Positions 12,801-28,539 of a stretch of 64,000 nucleotides of DNA are shown piece after piece (position 1 is the stretch's first letter; the number at the start of each line of letters is the position of its first letter). Both the position numbers and the translations under genes were made by a program. This DNA is from Pithys albifrons albifrons (lineage: Eukaryota; Chordata; Aves; Passeriformes; Thamnophilidae), in the NCBI RefSeq assembly GCF_047495875.1, contig NC_092497.1:35074381-35138380 (forward strand). Reading direction: 5' to 3'. The notes under the pieces are model-generated. The model was not told the DNA's origin. It did not search any database and worked only from the letters and a program-made list of their open reading frames with translations.

Positions 12801-15800
12801 TACTTAAAACTTCTACTTTGGAAAAGTATTGAGATAAGCTCACAGATAGCAGGATTTGGACAAGAGTCAGATATTGATCAGCCTATGACTTTGACATAGA
12901 GAAACACAAAGAAAGTGTGGAGGGAGGAGTAGGACTGAAAATTTCTTCAGAACATGAAAGCTCTTCTGGTCCAAAACAATTCTTCCACTGTGATCCCAGG
13001 CAGAGACTAGTATAAACTTGCAAGAATATCTAATACTTGCAAATCCACCATGCTCGCTCCCAAAACTTGAAGAAATGAACTAATTCTGTTTAATTTCTAG
13101 AGTTCCTTTACTGCTGGGGTGCACAGGCATTGCTGAGTAAAAAAATGCTGTACTTCTCACTCTGATAGCACTAAGTACAACCAGCTACACTATGCTGTTT
13201 ATCTTCCTGGCAAGGCATGAAAAACCAACAGGATCTGGTATGATTTGTTTACTTTATTGATCTGTCTTCTTTCTCTGAAGTGTGGTGTAATTGCTACATT
13301 TGGAGACTTAAATAGGGGCTAGATTTGTACTTTGCTTTTGGCTTTTTTTTTTAAATACTGGACTAACTGCTACAGAACTCAATGGGATTACAACAAAGGG
13401 AGAGCTTGTCACTCATCAGGGACAAGAGAGAAGCAGGAATTTGATCCTCTTGGAATGAGTTTCAATCAAAAACTTTGTACTTGTATTTTACTGGTTTTGG
13501 TAAACAAACATTGGCATTTCTTATGAACTGAGATGCTTCAGAACAATTCACCAATGCCACGTTGTCATGATGCTTCCACAAACCACAAGGAAATTGGATT
13601 CCCTTCATGTAGGAAGCAAAAACAACTTGTGGTCTCAGTCTAGCTCTAGCAAATCCTCATCCAACTCAAACATAGTTTGATATAAATTACAGGCTTTGTG
13701 GGAATAGCCTGGAAGGAGTAGAGGGGGTGGGCTTGGTTCCTACATCCCACTGAGTATGACATTATGGCATCTGCTAAAGAATACTGTAAAAGTTCAATTG
13801 CAAGAAACAAAAAACCCTATTCCTATATCTTGTTAGCTCTTCTATGTAGAGGTAAGAATATTCAGTCAAAACATGTCAATTTTGTTATTCCCTGTTTTGC
13901 TTTACCCAACACTTCACAAAAGACCCTCCAAGATCAGATCCTGCCCTCATATTGCGTAGAACTACACAAGCAAGTGTATAATCTGCGTACACAACTCAGT
14001 ATGGCGATCAGCAATATGGTCCATTTTGAGGGAGGAGAACCTAAAGAAAGCCAAATACTCCTGAAAAGGGACTTCTTCCTCACTGTTTGACGTCCTAACC
14101 CAAATCTACTTTTCTTATCTTGTCACAGAGGGAGATTTAAATACACTGAGAGAACAAAGACTATTTAAACTGTACCTAGTCCTTCTTCTGCAACTGAGTT
14201 ACATAGGACTGTTGTATGGGACAGGTTGAACAGGGTCTTATCAATCACTGTATCTCTGGGACAAAAAACTTCCTCTGACAGAAGGGAAGCTTAGCTTTGG
14301 TAGAAAACCACATGAGTGCTTTAAAAATGACCATGAGGTACAAATTTGCAGAAGTTACAGCAAATATTCAGGACTGTTGTATGAGTAGGAATTCTGCACT
14401 ACTTAGTTTTCCAGACACCTTCTCAAAGCTCCCATAGGGCTGATTATTTTTCTCTGTTTTGTATGACAGTGAAAGATATAGTGGATTTATGTTTGCTAAA
14501 ACATAGCCTTTGGATACAAACCTGCCATGCCCTTCACCCCAGCACAAGATCATCAAGTTGAACTTCCCATTTCCATTGTCCACAAGATTTCTTGTGTATC
14601 TGAAATACAAAGTGTTTGCTCTTTAATGTACTGCTATGCCTATAAAAGCCAAAATTATATGGTTAAGAAAGAAGGTTGTGACATATAAAAATGCTTTTTT
14701 TCCCCTTGGAATCCAAGTTTTACTTAGAAAAATGAAATTGTGTTTGTAACTTTTTGTGTGTGTGTGTGTGTAAGTGCTCTTTCTCTAGGAAGGAGAAAGA
14801 AGGAAATATCTAATATTTTAGAATCATATTTCTTTTGCATTACATAGATGATTGGAGTTTGGGAACTGTGAGTTTGAGACTAAAGTGGTAGACAGGATCA
14901 AATCAAAATAGTTATTGAATGAAGTCATTTCAGCAGCTGGCTTATAATTAGAAACAGAGGACTGCAACGAAACAAGAAAAATACATAGTTACATTCTTCT
15001 GCAGCTCTTTTTCTGATATTCTTGGCTTTCCTTCTACACAGCACTCTTTTGTATGAAGCCAAAAAACAAAGAATGAAGATGTCAGGCTTCCTGGCCATGG
15101 TCCTCTCACTCTGTTTCTGAAAGTTCCATGTCTTGTATTGTAGCATTTTTGTGTGGATAAAGCACCTGTGAGGAAACTTTCACCAGCATCTACTTCTAAA
15201 CAAAGGTTATCAGAGAAAAATTTCTTTAAAAATAACATCTTATGTTTGTTTCCTACAAGCCTTCCCTGAGCTGCTGCTAATCTTGTCCTTTTTAAAAGGT
15301 CACTAGATAAAGAACATTACTTTCCATAGTGTGGCTCTTCTGATTCAGGGCTGACACTTCTAGCCGTTATGGTACAAGAAACCCATTGGGTTACAAACCT
15401 TCAAATTTAATTTTGCTGTAGTCATGACTATTTGCACTTTACCAAGTAAAGAAAATACTTATGTGCCTGATGGGACACCTCAGTCCCTCCTGAACTATGC
15501 AATCAAGGGCCCACAGAAAGTGCACTGATGTCAATTGAATGCTTTCAATTCAGCATCCCCATAAGAACACTCTATTTTACTCAAGAGAGGATGCGCATAA
15601 CAAACTACTTCCAAAGCACAATGTGTATGTATCTATATGCTGCCTCTCACTTACAGCCACAATCTGTGCAAGTATCAGGTATACATACTTTTCCTATGAT
15701 GTCAGAACATAAGCACTCAATGCTAGCATTTGACCAAACTTTTCAAGTTCTGTTATTTCTGTACAGAAAGTCTGGCTGGCCAGAAATAAAACAAAAAAAT

Positions 15801-16998
15801 AAATAAAAGGTTGCCGTGCATACTTCTAATGTTAATGCACTTTGTTTTTCTGGTGCTTAGTTTCTTATGTTCTGTTACACATCTTGTCCTGAATGGAGGC
15901 TGGTCAAAGTGAGGTGAAAAGAGGCTAAAGAAAAGTCAAGCTAGAACGATGCTTCCATAATAGCAATGTTAAAAGGAAAAAATTTGGGGTTTTGTTGTTT
16001 TGGTTTGGTTTTTTGTTGTTTTTGTTTGTTTGTTTTTGTTGTTCTTTGGTTTGGGTAGGGTTTTGTTTTATTTTGTTTTAAGGAAAAACTGGAATAAAAC
16101 GTATTTATCTTGAAGTTTAAGACCGAAAAGCCAACAACGACAGGAGTAAATCAGGAGAGAGTTAAAACTCTGATAGGTATTTTCCTTCCTCCTGGAGACC
16201 AGCAAAAAGCCGCCGGAGGCAGAGCCTGAAGCGGGTGCGGCGGCACAGCCCGTGGTAGGGCTGAACACGCATCCACGGGCTCCGCCACGGGCGCCCAACA
16301 CCCTCTTTGCGCGGGCCACTCTGCGCGCCTTCCCTCCCGACAACAACCGGCGCAAAACCCGGGCAGCCGACACGCTTCTCCCGGGCTGCTTCCTTTCACT
16401 TCATTCACGTATGTATTCGTCTATTTGGGCTGCTTCGGCAGGCTTCTCTCCCTCTCCCTCGGGATACCCCTGCGGAAGGAGCGCCGCGCTCCGGCAGTGC
16501 CCAGGGCAGGACTGCGCGGGGGGAAGAAGGGTGGCCGAGGCCGAGTGCGGGGCCGGTGGGGGGCCACCGGTGTCGCCATTGGCCGCGGCCGCCCCGCCCG
16601 CTCCCCGCCCCCTCCGCCTCCCGGCCCCGCCGCGGCCCCGCTGTGTGCCCCCGCGCCCACCTCCCCGGGGGTCTTTGCCCTTCGCCCCCGCGGAGGGGCT
16701 GTCCGCTGGTCCGAGGCGGAGGCGTGGGGTGTCCGCCCTTCGGTCCCCGGTCCTCATCCGCGGCTCCGTTCTGCCACCGGCACCGCTTGCGCTGCCGGAG
16801 GCTCCGCATTGTTCCGTACCTGTACTGGTCGAACTTGGCGTACTGCAGCCACTCTTCGGGGTTGCTCTCGTACGACTCCATCAGCGCCTGCACCTCCTCC
16901 ACGCTGACTTTGTCCTCGGAGAATATCTGATGGAGGATGCGGACCAGCTCCTGCAGGCTCCGTGCCTTCCACGTCTCGGTCTGCACCGGCTGCTCCAT
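6838..16998 (-). CDS. CDO1: Cysteine dioxygenase type 1, complete gene (5 coding exons)
   Basis: Cysteine dioxygenase is a cytosolic non-haem iron cupin enzyme that oxidises L-cysteine with O2 to cysteine sulfinate, the committed step towards taurine and sulfate. Coding exons (minus strand) are 16998-16820, 14599-14522, 12651-12494, 10091-9922 and 6867-6838; the spliced frame is 615 nt, 204 residues (human 200). All introns are GT-AG and phases match. Known functional residues are kept, shifted 3-4 places from human: iron ligands His89 and His91 ([11 protein letters not shown]) and His144 (GLHRVEN), Cys96 for the Cys-Tyr cross-link with Tyr161, the Ser157-His159-Tyr161 triad (SLHLY), and substrate-binding Tyr61 and Arg63. 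The start is the ATG at 16998, with G at -3 and +4; a GTG just upstream is not needed. The C-terminus ends in ENN as in human. Homology was judged by eye from memory; identity is secure. Confidence 0.97.
8681..9580 (-). mobile_element. CR1 LINE fragment in CDO1 intron 4
   Basis: About 900 bp of CR1 on the minus strand, in the same sense as CDO1. Broken frames encode two adjoining reverse-transcriptase pieces: 9437-9141 ([15 protein letters not shown], then [15 protein letters not shown]) and 9139-8759 ([19 protein letters not shown], then [18 protein letters not shown]). A frame break separates them near 9140. The copy is truncated at its 5' end near 9580 and ends at the antisense tail cacagaaccacagaatagc. 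It is inactive. Confidence 0.92.
9922..10091 (-). CDS. CDO1: CDO1 coding exon 4
   Basis: Starts in phase 1 after acceptor gctggtgtag (completing Asp139) and encodes the second half of the cupin barrel: [14 protein letters not shown] with the third iron ligand His144, then [12 protein letters not shown] with the catalytic Ser-His-Tyr and the cross-linked Tyr161. It ends at TGT with donor GTAAGT (phase 0). Reading through the donor would give only VSTR and a stop. Confidence 0.96.
12494..12651 (-). CDS. CDO1: CDO1 coding exon 3
   Basis: Acceptor tatatag, phase 2; donor GTAAGC after the first base of the Asp139 codon. Encodes [12 protein letters not shown] with the iron ligands His89 and His91 and Cys96, then [16 protein letters not shown] and [12 protein letters not shown]. 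It has one residue more than human in the [10 protein letters not shown] loop. Confidence 0.97.
14522..14599 (-). CDS. CDO1: CDO1 coding exon 2
   Basis: Acceptor tttgtatttcag completes Arg60; the exon then encodes [19 protein letters not shown] and WGEGHG before donor GTTTGT. It carries the substrate-contacting Tyr61 and Arg63. Confidence 0.96.
14755..14772. repeat. (TG)n microsatellite
   Basis: A short run of about nine TG units in CDO1 intron 1, just upstream of exon 2 in gene coordinates. Confidence 0.85.
15985..16080. repeat. T/G-only low-complexity tract
   Basis: Nearly 100 bp composed almost only of T and G on the plus strand (TTTTG, TTTG and TTGG units) in CDO1 intron 1. In the CDO1 transcript this is an A/C-rich stretch. 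It looks like a degraded (TTTG)n array. Confidence 0.8.
16820..16998 (-). CDS. CDO1: CDO1 coding exon 1
   Basis: Begins [19 protein letters not shown] and ends YAKFDQY plus two bases of Arg60 before donor GTACGG. Compared with human it has three extra residues near the N-terminus; the segment [16 protein letters not shown] is close to the human sequence. Confidence 0.97.
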
Positions 16999-17058
16999 CA
17001 CCGCCGGTCGCGCCCGCGCCGCCGCCAGCCGCTGCCCCTGGCCGGCCCCCGCCGCCTG

Positions 17059-17067
17059 CTTTTATGC
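17059..17067 (-). promoter_or_regulatory. CDO1: TATA-like element of CDO1
   Basis: The minus strand reads GCATAAAAG about 60 nt upstream of the CDO1 ATG, the only AT-rich word in a GC-rich promoter. A start site about 30 nt downstream would give a 5' UTR of roughly 30 nt. Inferred from motif and position only. Confidence 0.45.
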
Positions 17068-17399
17068 GCCGGGAGGCACGGCGGGAGCCTACCACCGCCC
17101 CGACGGGCGGGCCCGAGGCCAGCGTGCCCGTCCCCGTGAGCGCGGCCACCGACCCCGGCGGGCGGGGGCAGTCGCAGCTCGCACCGCCCGCGATGCCGCC
17201 GCCGCCGCTCCGGCAGCCGAGCCCCAGGGCAACGGCGCAGGTCGGGCCGCGGGCGCCTGGCGGTCCGGTGTCCCCGGCGCGGGGAAGAGGAGCAGTGGCT
17301 GTCGCTGCCGCGGGGAAAGCATCTCCCTCTCTCCCTGCCAGGCCTCTCTGTGCGTGCGTCTTCACCCCACCTCGACAAGGTCTGGGGCTTACAAAGCGC

Positions 17400-20300
17400 G
17401 GCCTGCCGCTGCCTCCTCTACTTACACTACAGGTTGATGTGAAAAGTAGATCTAGAGGCTCTATCGAAACACAAAACAAGACACGCAGCTATTTGAATAA
17501 CGCAGAATATTGCTGCGGGGTTTCTCCCAAACAGCCAAGCCTGCCCGTTGAAGATGCCGTTTCTTGAAGGCCAGGGCACTCTGCAATACTCCTAGGGCTG
17601 CTAAGACCATTAGCACTCAGAGTGACACCTAGAAACAGTGAATGGGATGACAGTGACCATGGTAAGACAACAATCCTTGCATTTCTCACTGTCAAACCTA
17701 GTTACTGGCAGCAGAGCAAGCTAGCCATCTTCGTTTCCGTTTAATAGAATGTATATTAGTAATTAATTTTGGCAACAGAATTCACTATACACCATACAAC
17801 TGTGTTTTAAGAAAATCCATCCTTTCTTTAAAAAAGAATTGCCTGGCTTTTTAGGTCTGTCAGATGAGTGTGGAGCTGGCAGCAGACTGCTGGTGTGGGC
17901 TGCTGGACCTCTGAGGCTTAGAGGTCCTTATAACATTGGCAGCTAGTGATTTCCCCCAAAGACAGTTACATTGAAGGGTTTGTAGCGTGCCCATTTCCCC
18001 TCCCCTCTCCCCAAGCTGTACATCAAGTTGTACAATGGAAAGAAGCCCCATTAATTGAGTAGATATAACTTGAGAAGCTGTATGAATTTCAGACTTCGGT
18101 CAGTAATACTTCTGCAGTTTTAAGCGGGGCTGGGATCTCGCACACTGGAGTAAAATATGAATGAATGTACTGAATAGGTACATTGTCAGCCATCACTCCA
18201 GAACTCCTCCTGGCACAGAGAAAGGAGATTCCACCTTGTAGGTACTTTTTAAACAAGTTGTGGTTGTGTGTGTGTAAGAGAGAGAGAGACCTGTGACAAT
18301 TTCAAGCAGATTTTAAAGGCCTGACAGAACCTACAGCTACCCCAAATCTTTGAAACACAGAGTACCCTGGCACTGCTCTCAGCAGCCAGTGTGTGGTTAA
18401 AAGAGAAAACATCCAGCCTTCCTGAAACAAATACAGGTAATGAAGAAACACATCACCTCCCTTGGTGACTTGTTCAAAGTCACAGTTAAGAATGAGTGCC
18501 TTATTTCTAAATGAAATTTGCTTCATGTCTATTTTAGCTAATGGTTGGAGGAGTATAAAGATTGTATGGGCAAGTAGCACCTTTTTGCTTGAGTAGTCCT
18601 ATAGGGCACCATTAAAACTGCTGTATGTTGCAAAGAGTTAGAATTAGTGTGATGAAACATCCATTGATTTATTTCAAAGGCAGAATTCCCAGTATTTTGG
18701 TGGTCGTTGGAAGCACCACCCAAGAGGAATAAAATGTCTTATAAGGGTTAGTTGTAAGGATCACCAAAATGGGTTGTGAAATGAACAGTGAGGTAAATTT
18801 TCAAGTATTTTTTCTTATTTTGATATTCTCAGGAATGGATGTAAATTATTTTTCAGCAGTTATTATATCTCTCTGCTTATTTGTGGTTGGGTGGTTGGTA
18901 CTATTTCCCTGGTCTTTAAATCCATGAGGAAAAAAAGAATTATGCCTCTGCTGTGAATCCCTGAAATCTCAGTACTTCAATTTCTTTGCCACAGTGGTGA
19001 TGGGATAATTAGTGATGCTGTCAAATACCACTAGTAAAAGCAAAAGGACATTTTAGATCTTCCTCTTCTACAACTATGGGATCAGACTGGATCTACTTAT
19101 TGCAGTTCCAAACTGCTGCTGTTTATTATAGCTCACCTATATTGCTGTACTAATTTGTTAGTTTCCCCTTAGATTACCAAACCTCAAATTTCTCTAGTAG
19201 TAACACAAATTGTTTTACTTTTATTTGCTCCTATTCAAAAGTGTTTAGTTTTTAATATTGAATCATTCAACATTACTTGCCAGTCCTCAAAACTTTTACA
19301 GTTGATTTCTTGACTGTATGAACACCAGTAGGAACAATATCCATGTCCCTCCAGGTTTTGGTTTTACTAATACCCTTTTGACAGAAAGGGCACAAGGATC
19401 TAAGCATGTACAGTAGTTTTAACTGTCACTGAAAATTTAAACTAAGAAGAGAGCATTGTAATCCACACAGCATGGAAAGTGTTTTCACATTCTAAAAGTG
19501 TGTGCAGGATTTTATGCACTTTTATTGTGGGAAGTTTTCTGCCCTTACCCCTGTAGAAATTAACTATTGCAGGTATTTCTCAGCTGTTCTATTAAAACTT
19601 TGTCTTGGAAAATGGAAGTGTGGTCTTTAGCCACAAAACCTTTGCTTTACGGACAAATGCCAAACCACCCCACTGTTACTGAGAAAACAGGTGTAAGCAG
19701 ATCAAGCAATAATTGGACATGACTTCTAACCCTAAGAGGGACTTACCAGCTGAAGTGCCCAAGCACATATTGGCACATCATCTCCTGCTGGGGTGCTGTT
19801 TTCCTGATTTTTCTCATGCTTTATTGAGGAAAATCTTCAATTAAGATTGATGGAATTAATGACATCTAGCATTAAAAACTTCGAGCCATGTGTTGGGCCT
19901 AAATATGTAGCTTCTGACTGAAGACTTTATTATATATCTTCTAATTCCAAATAAAAGTTGTGGCCTAGTTGAAGGTGGGACCCAAGGTGTCAGAATGACC
20001 AGACTCTTGTAGCGAACAACTATGCTGTGTTTCTTTGGTCGTTAGCCTGGCCAGATAATAGCACTTCAACCCAACAGTGAGTATTTACATCTCCGCTTCC
20101 AGACAGAATGGCTTTCACCCCTTTACCAAATCACCACTTTATTAAGTCTCTGTTCACCTAAGTTTCTTTATGTTTGTATAGAAGGTTTTTAAAGAGAAAA
20201 TCTGGATCTGCAGCTGTAGTGCAAGCTTTGGAGGACGTGACTCCATGATTCAGTACAGCAGTGCAGCTGTCCTCAGTCATATAACCTGGAGTGACATTGA

Positions 20301-23300
20301 TCCCTCAGTACCTAACAGATCTTGCATGAGAAGCTGCTGTCTTCACAATTCACAGGAAAAGCTTGAGAACAAATTGTATCAAATACCATGCAATGGAACA
20401 TCATCATCAGACTCAAACCACACAGTAATCAAACAAAGACACCACATACAAAGTCATGCCATACATTGAAAATACCAAACACTACTAAATGGCATGTGCT
20501 CTGCTGAACTAAAAAATAAAAACCCAAACCAAACAATGCAGTGAAGAGCTGTGAGGCATTAATCCACACAGCACAGAAGAGACTTTTGGAAGAGATCAGT
20601 TTGATTTACCTTTGGTGGGACACTAGTGCACCATGCATGTGCTATAAATAAAATATAAAATATTGACATTTTTCAAGTGAGAAAAACACTTGAAAATAAA
20701 TTGCTGTTTCTTTTTATTTGTGATATTTATATGAGAAAGCTGAAGTGCTGGCTAGCCTTCACTGGATTGGCAATATTTACTGTGTAAGTTTTGTTTGGAG
20801 CCCTTTTTTTCCTTTGAGGTTTCCTGTTTCAGAGCTGAAGATCTCTTAACATGTTTTAGTTCCCAAGAGTTGCTAGGATTGTTAGTTCTGTTACCAAACC
20901 AAGTTCCAAGGAAAGACATTTTTGTCTGTTTTAATGTCAGGTACTGATTTTTGCAATTAAAACATGGAATTCTATTTTTCAGGTTAGGTCCTCAATGCAA
21001 TTGTATTTTAACATTATATTGTCTAAAGTCTAATTGATATATGTACAAATATAAATAATTTGCATGTGAAATTACTCCATAGGAATATACACAGCAACGA
21101 CTCTGAGACTCCTGCACTTTTTTTTTTAATTTTACTAGATGTTAATCATCTACTTTTAATAAAGGTATGAGTTAATTGAGATGTATAGGCAGTCCTTCAT
21201 CACTTTCTATAATCTGCACCTTTAACAAAAAACGTTCGTGAATGTGCTGTTGGTGGGCATTTAGAGCCTACCAATGTAGAGCTGTTTAGAGACAACTGCA
21301 TGGAAGGGAAACCATTGTTAGATTATTCCTGAAGTTTGCAGAGTGACAACTGATTTTCTTTCCCAGGTTTCATTCTTCTCAATGTGCATACCAGAGATCA
21401 AATCTCACCTGAAATCAGGACTCTGTATCTAGCAACAAATATCCCAAGGACTGATCCCTGGCACAGAGACCAGCTTGCAAAAGAGTTTACATCCACACTA
21501 TTTACCTTTTAAGCTCCATAGCAGGCTGATCATGTCCAAAGTGCCCACCAGAAATGGTACCATGCCAAGTCATGAACTCTGCACAGGCCAAAATCTGTGC
21601 CAGCAACTCTTCTAACAACTAACTGTACAGATGACTGAGCTACAGTGTCCCAGAAAATCTCCTGGCACTACCAAGTCTAACAACAAAGATGTAGTGTGAC
21701 AGGCTTAACATTAAGCCTTTAACATACTTATTTTGGTCTCTCCTTAGTCAATAGCTGATTCATCAACCTTTCTTAACCACCTGTTTTAGGATGAAACAAT
21801 CTTTAAATGAGTTTTTGTCTCTCTAGGTATTTTAGCATCAAAGACTACTGGATAAAATACAGTAAGATGCACCTGACATGGCATTATTAGTATGAAAACA
21901 AGAGCAAAGCAGGGACAAAAAAGATTTTTATAATGTTTAGCCTTGGAAGCATATTAAGTATGGGGTCAGCAAAGCTAAAGGATGGTCTCTGCGTATAATA
22001 TTTTACTTTTTTTCTTGTCAAGTGTTTTTCTTCTCTTGATCCAATACAAAACTAGGCTGAAAACACTTCTTGTTTTTTAATGCACACTGCATTTTGTAAG
22101 AGCTTGTAATACTCATAAGCACCATGAAAACCCCACAGTTAAAGGCATTTTTGCAACTTTTTTTTTCTCTCATCTCCAAGATGAATATGTAGTATGATAA
22201 TGCCTTGAATAACCTTTGTACAACATCCTGAAGAGTAACTGAGACTTCAGGGTAGTCAAGAACAACATAAGCCAAAAACTGATGCAAAAAAGGGCAGGAT
22301 TTGATCTGCAAAACAAGCATGAACAGTAACAATGGGTAAACAGAAGTTGCTTTGGAGTTGAGAAGGAGTTTGCAGAATGGATGTGTGAATTTCCAACCCC
22401 CAATCAGTACATTCATTATGTTGTGGGGATAATTAAAACAGACACATCTTTTGTTAAAATCTTAGCAGTAGTTTTTGAATACTTAAAAGTAAAGATGACA
22501 TTTGCTCAGTATGTACATAGGTGACACAACTATGTATTTTATCATTTTACTCCGGAGGTAACTTTAGTGTCATTTGGCTCCTTCACATTTTCCATGTGCT
22601 TTTAAGATTAATTCAAGCTACAAATTACAAATTGATAATTAATGCTACTCTCTAAACTGTTACAATACTATATATAAATAGTGCCTCCCAGTTTAAAGGG
22701 TTTGTACTTAGTGATTATTAACTTGAAACAGGATAAGTGAATTTTGCCTTGTACTGGTTTTTAGTATTGGGATGTTGTAAAGTACTAAGCTTTCCTAAAA
22801 CGAGTATAATTTTCTTTTTCAATACTTATCTTTACTTCTCTGGCTGAATTTTTCCAGTTTGCCCTTTCTGTTAATTCAATTACATAAAATCAAGTGAATT
22901 AAATTACATTACAAATATTGGCAGTTCAGTACTGCAGCATCTTTGGGTGGAATACAACACTGAGTAAATCTACAGGTTTGGGGTTTTTTGTCTTTTACAG
23001 CTTTCACAGACTTGTCCAAGAGTCAGCACTTACTTTCATATCTTTTTCTGCCACTCTAGCCATTGAAGTCACTTAAACGACTGTCACCACTTTTGCTCAA
23101 GGTGTACGCAATACAGTTCGTGTCCTACTTGAGCTTCTGATGTTTCCAATTTACTGAAAATATTCTTTTTAAAGAGATACGCATTTCAGGATCATCTGTG
23201 ATTTTAGATGCTGTAACATTCACTTTTAAAGTATGAGATTTAACAAGATTTAACATGTATTTTGCAACCTTTTGTCTTTAGCAAATTCTACAAGCAACTT

Positions 23301-23890
23301 ACTGGGAATCACTTAATTATTCCCTTGACACGTTATCTCCTTGCGATGTTTGCAGTCTAGTCTGTGGATTAAAATTATGAACAAGGAAAAGTTTCTGCCA
23401 CTTAGTCACACCCCAACTCCATGCTCCTTAAAGAGCTACCAGAGAGAAACAAGCACTGACTACCCCCTGATCGAAGGCACAAAACTATATGGAAAAGTGG
23501 CAAAAAGGAAGACTGTTTCTATAAAGAAGGTACAGAAGTTAAATGAGGGAAATCACTAGAACTGAAACTGGCAGTCATTAAAGGGAACAGAATAAAGGCA
23601 GCCTTTACTTAGAGCACTGAGGAAAAAGAAAGTAAGACCTGGATCAGGTGAGCAGTCACTGTATACTGGTAAGGTAGGGGGCAAGAAATAATTAGTTGGG
23701 GTTGCAGAAAAATTAAGACAAGAAAAATGCTGGAGCAAAAATAAGTAACTATTATTCAAGGAACAAGATGAGTCTTAAAGAAATAATTCAGATCTTCATG
23801 GGTAAGTCATCCAAGTCCAAAAATGCTCTTGGTGCATTAAAGAAATGCAAACTATTATTGTGGCTTTTACATTACTGGAATTTCAAGGCA
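17400..23890. other. Intergenic DNA between CDO1 and ATG12, no gene recognised
   Basis: About 6.5 kb of AT-rich DNA upstream of CDO1 and beyond the ATG12 3' end. I see a short TG/AG microsatellite near 18263-18290 and no CR1, no LTR and no frame with recognisable protein similarity. The longest frames (132 residues or fewer) show no domain. Human ATG12 has a long 3' UTR, so its distal end may extend into the right part. Confidence 0.55.
18263..18290. repeat. (TG)n(AG)n microsatellite
   Basis: Compound short repeat: gtgtgtgtgt, then taag, then agagagagaga. It lies in the CDO1-ATG12 intergenic region. Confidence 0.75.
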
Positions 23891-26000
23891 TCGAAGCAAA
23901 CAATTTTATTCAACTTCAGAGGCTAACATTTATCCACTGATTCATATGACAACCTTCTACCATCAGCTGGCATGATACAATGAGCTATAGTTCTCCTTCT
24001 CCTCAAGATCTTAATGTTTTTATTATTTTAAAACAAAACCAAGACACAACCCCCCAAATATACACAAACCAACCAATCAAATGCACACACACAAACCAAC
24101 CTACTTACATCACTTTTGAAAAGCACATTTGCCGTTTATCAGTAGTTTCATTTGTTAAGATCAAGTGAGGTGAAAGGCACCAATAGAACATTCTTCAAAG
24201 AGAACCAGACTTGTAGCTTATCTTAGGTAAACATACAGTCACACTGGAGAACAGACTACCTGTATTTGTTAAGGCCAGCGAGTGGACATACTATGAAAAG
24301 ATTGATACAAAAAATCTCGGAACAACTATGCAAATACTTTTGTCTTTGTGTACCCTCTAGTGGCTGGCAAGGTTTTGTTGGCCTTACAGTACCTGAGCTG
24401 CAATTTCCTCCCCAAGACAGAATCAGAATGCTTACCATTCCAATAGTTCTCTTAAATAGATGGAGATTCATGAGATCAAGGTTCTGAGCAGGCAAAAGTA
24501 CGGATTATTGGAAGTTTTTAAGTTTAGAACCAATTCTGGCTTGCCAGCTTAACCCAGTGAATCCAGGTTTTCCATTTAAAGCATGGTAAAATATATCAAA
24601 CTATTCATACAACAAGGACTCAGGGAATATGCCTGTGTGTCTGTGGCTTACCTGCAAGCTGCATGAAAACTGCAGCAACATCAGTAAGTTGAGTATTAGT
24701 TCTCCATAAGTCCTCTAAGGGTGGAAAAAAATCTGCTACACGGGTTGTAGAGTCACATAAGAGCCAATTATATATGAAATAGCAGTGAATAGTTCACGAC
24801 TATTATAAAACTTCCCTTAAACTAGAACAGGCTGTTTTGCCTGTGTCTGCTGAAGAACTGGATTATGACAGGGACCAAAACTGTCATCCAGCACAAGAAC
24901 GTTCTGCAAGCAAACAACTAACATTTAATTTAGTTCAGCTTAAACAAACATTGAAGACTTTAACACAGACATGTAAAACTCAAAAAAAACCCCACCCCTC
25001 ATACCCAAACCTCCCAACAAACAAAAGCAAAGGTCAGTACCCTAGTCAAGGTACTAAGTCCTCTCCATAATGGAACAAACTCCTAATCAAGCCTCTTTGT
25101 TATGATTTAGCAAAAGGATGTCAAGTGCATTCTACTTCCTTGGTGGAAAATGCAGCTGATGAAACACGAAAATTACAGCAGCCAAAAAGAAAATGTATAG
25201 AGTAGGCTTTTAGCACCTCATGTCTATGTCTTCATTACCTGAACATACAACAGCTAGTTCCATTGTTCAACTAAAGATGCAAGTCATTAAACAGTTTCAG
25301 AAGAAACACCTTGATAATGCTGAAGTGTTCAGCCTTCAACAAATCACTACACAATTTGTGTGGGAGGAAAGTATTTTGAGGCCTATCATTATGCTGTGCC
25401 ATGTAAATGAGCACTACGGACATGATGAAGGCACAGAGTGAAGTAGTTAAGACTGTACACCAATACCTACACATCAAGAGAAAAAAGAAATCAAAATACT
25501 GTCTTGATACAACATGAGATAAGGGACATTCATATTCATGTATCATCAGATGAAGACTTTCATTAAAGAACAGAATGCATGAAACAGATGTACATGACAG
25601 AAATAAATTGAATTCCAGGCTACATGTACAACAGACATTACTTTTAATAAAAAAGGTACATTTATCTTCAGCACAGCATACAGACACAGCTGTCCAGCCA
25701 GTCCTCCAGACAGATGAAATAGCTTCCCTTCAGATACAGAAATTAAAAAGTCAGCAGCAAGAGAGCTGGCTCTGCTCTACAAATGAAGGTGTTTTCTCTG
25801 CAACTCAGATGTACATCATAAATAAACCACATGATCAGACAGCCTAGGTAGCTCTTTGCTTATGCTATTCACCTGCATCTTACAGGCACAAGCAGAAATG
25901 CAAAAATCCTTCTTGCTCTGTGTTTACAGGTTGAGCTTAAGAAAGTTAGTCCTTTTTCCATTTTTGAAGAGAATATGTAAACAATTGTATTGCCTGTAAT
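23891..26000 (-). other. ATG12: Probable ATG12 3' UTR region
   Basis: Directly downstream of the ATG12 stop codon on the minus strand. Candidate poly(A) hexamers on the minus strand are ATTAAA at 25643-25648 and AATAAA at 24019-24024 and 23905-23910. Human ATG12 has a long 3' UTR, so use of a distal site is plausible. The true end cannot be read from the sequence; open frames within it show no protein similarity. Confidence 0.4.
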
Positions 26001-28517
<2,517 letters not shown>

Positions 28518-28539
28518 TCACGCGGCACGCCGCGCGCGT

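Larger units (their letters stand above)
16190..17380. promoter_or_regulatory. CDO1: CpG island over CDO1 promoter, exon 1 and start of intron 1
   Basis: Base composition changes abruptly from AT-rich flanks to a GC-rich, CpG-dense block around the CDO1 start codon. It holds several GC boxes (ccccgcccgc and ggggcggg types near 16590-16690), and a CCAAT box read as ccattgg near 16577 inside intron 1. CpG-island promoters are expected for this gene, and the human CDO1 island is a well-known site of cancer hypermethylation. Confidence 0.85.

Noticed and set aside
16252..17139. 295-codon plus-strand open frame
   Set aside because: It is antisense to CDO1 exon 1 and its promoter, in a CpG island where stop codons are rare. 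The composition is Pro/Arg/Ala low complexity with no domain.
22018..22416. 132-codon minus-strand frame as an extra gene between CDO1 and ATG12
   Set aside because: It shows no domain and no splice or promoter context. It may even be within a long ATG12 3' UTR.
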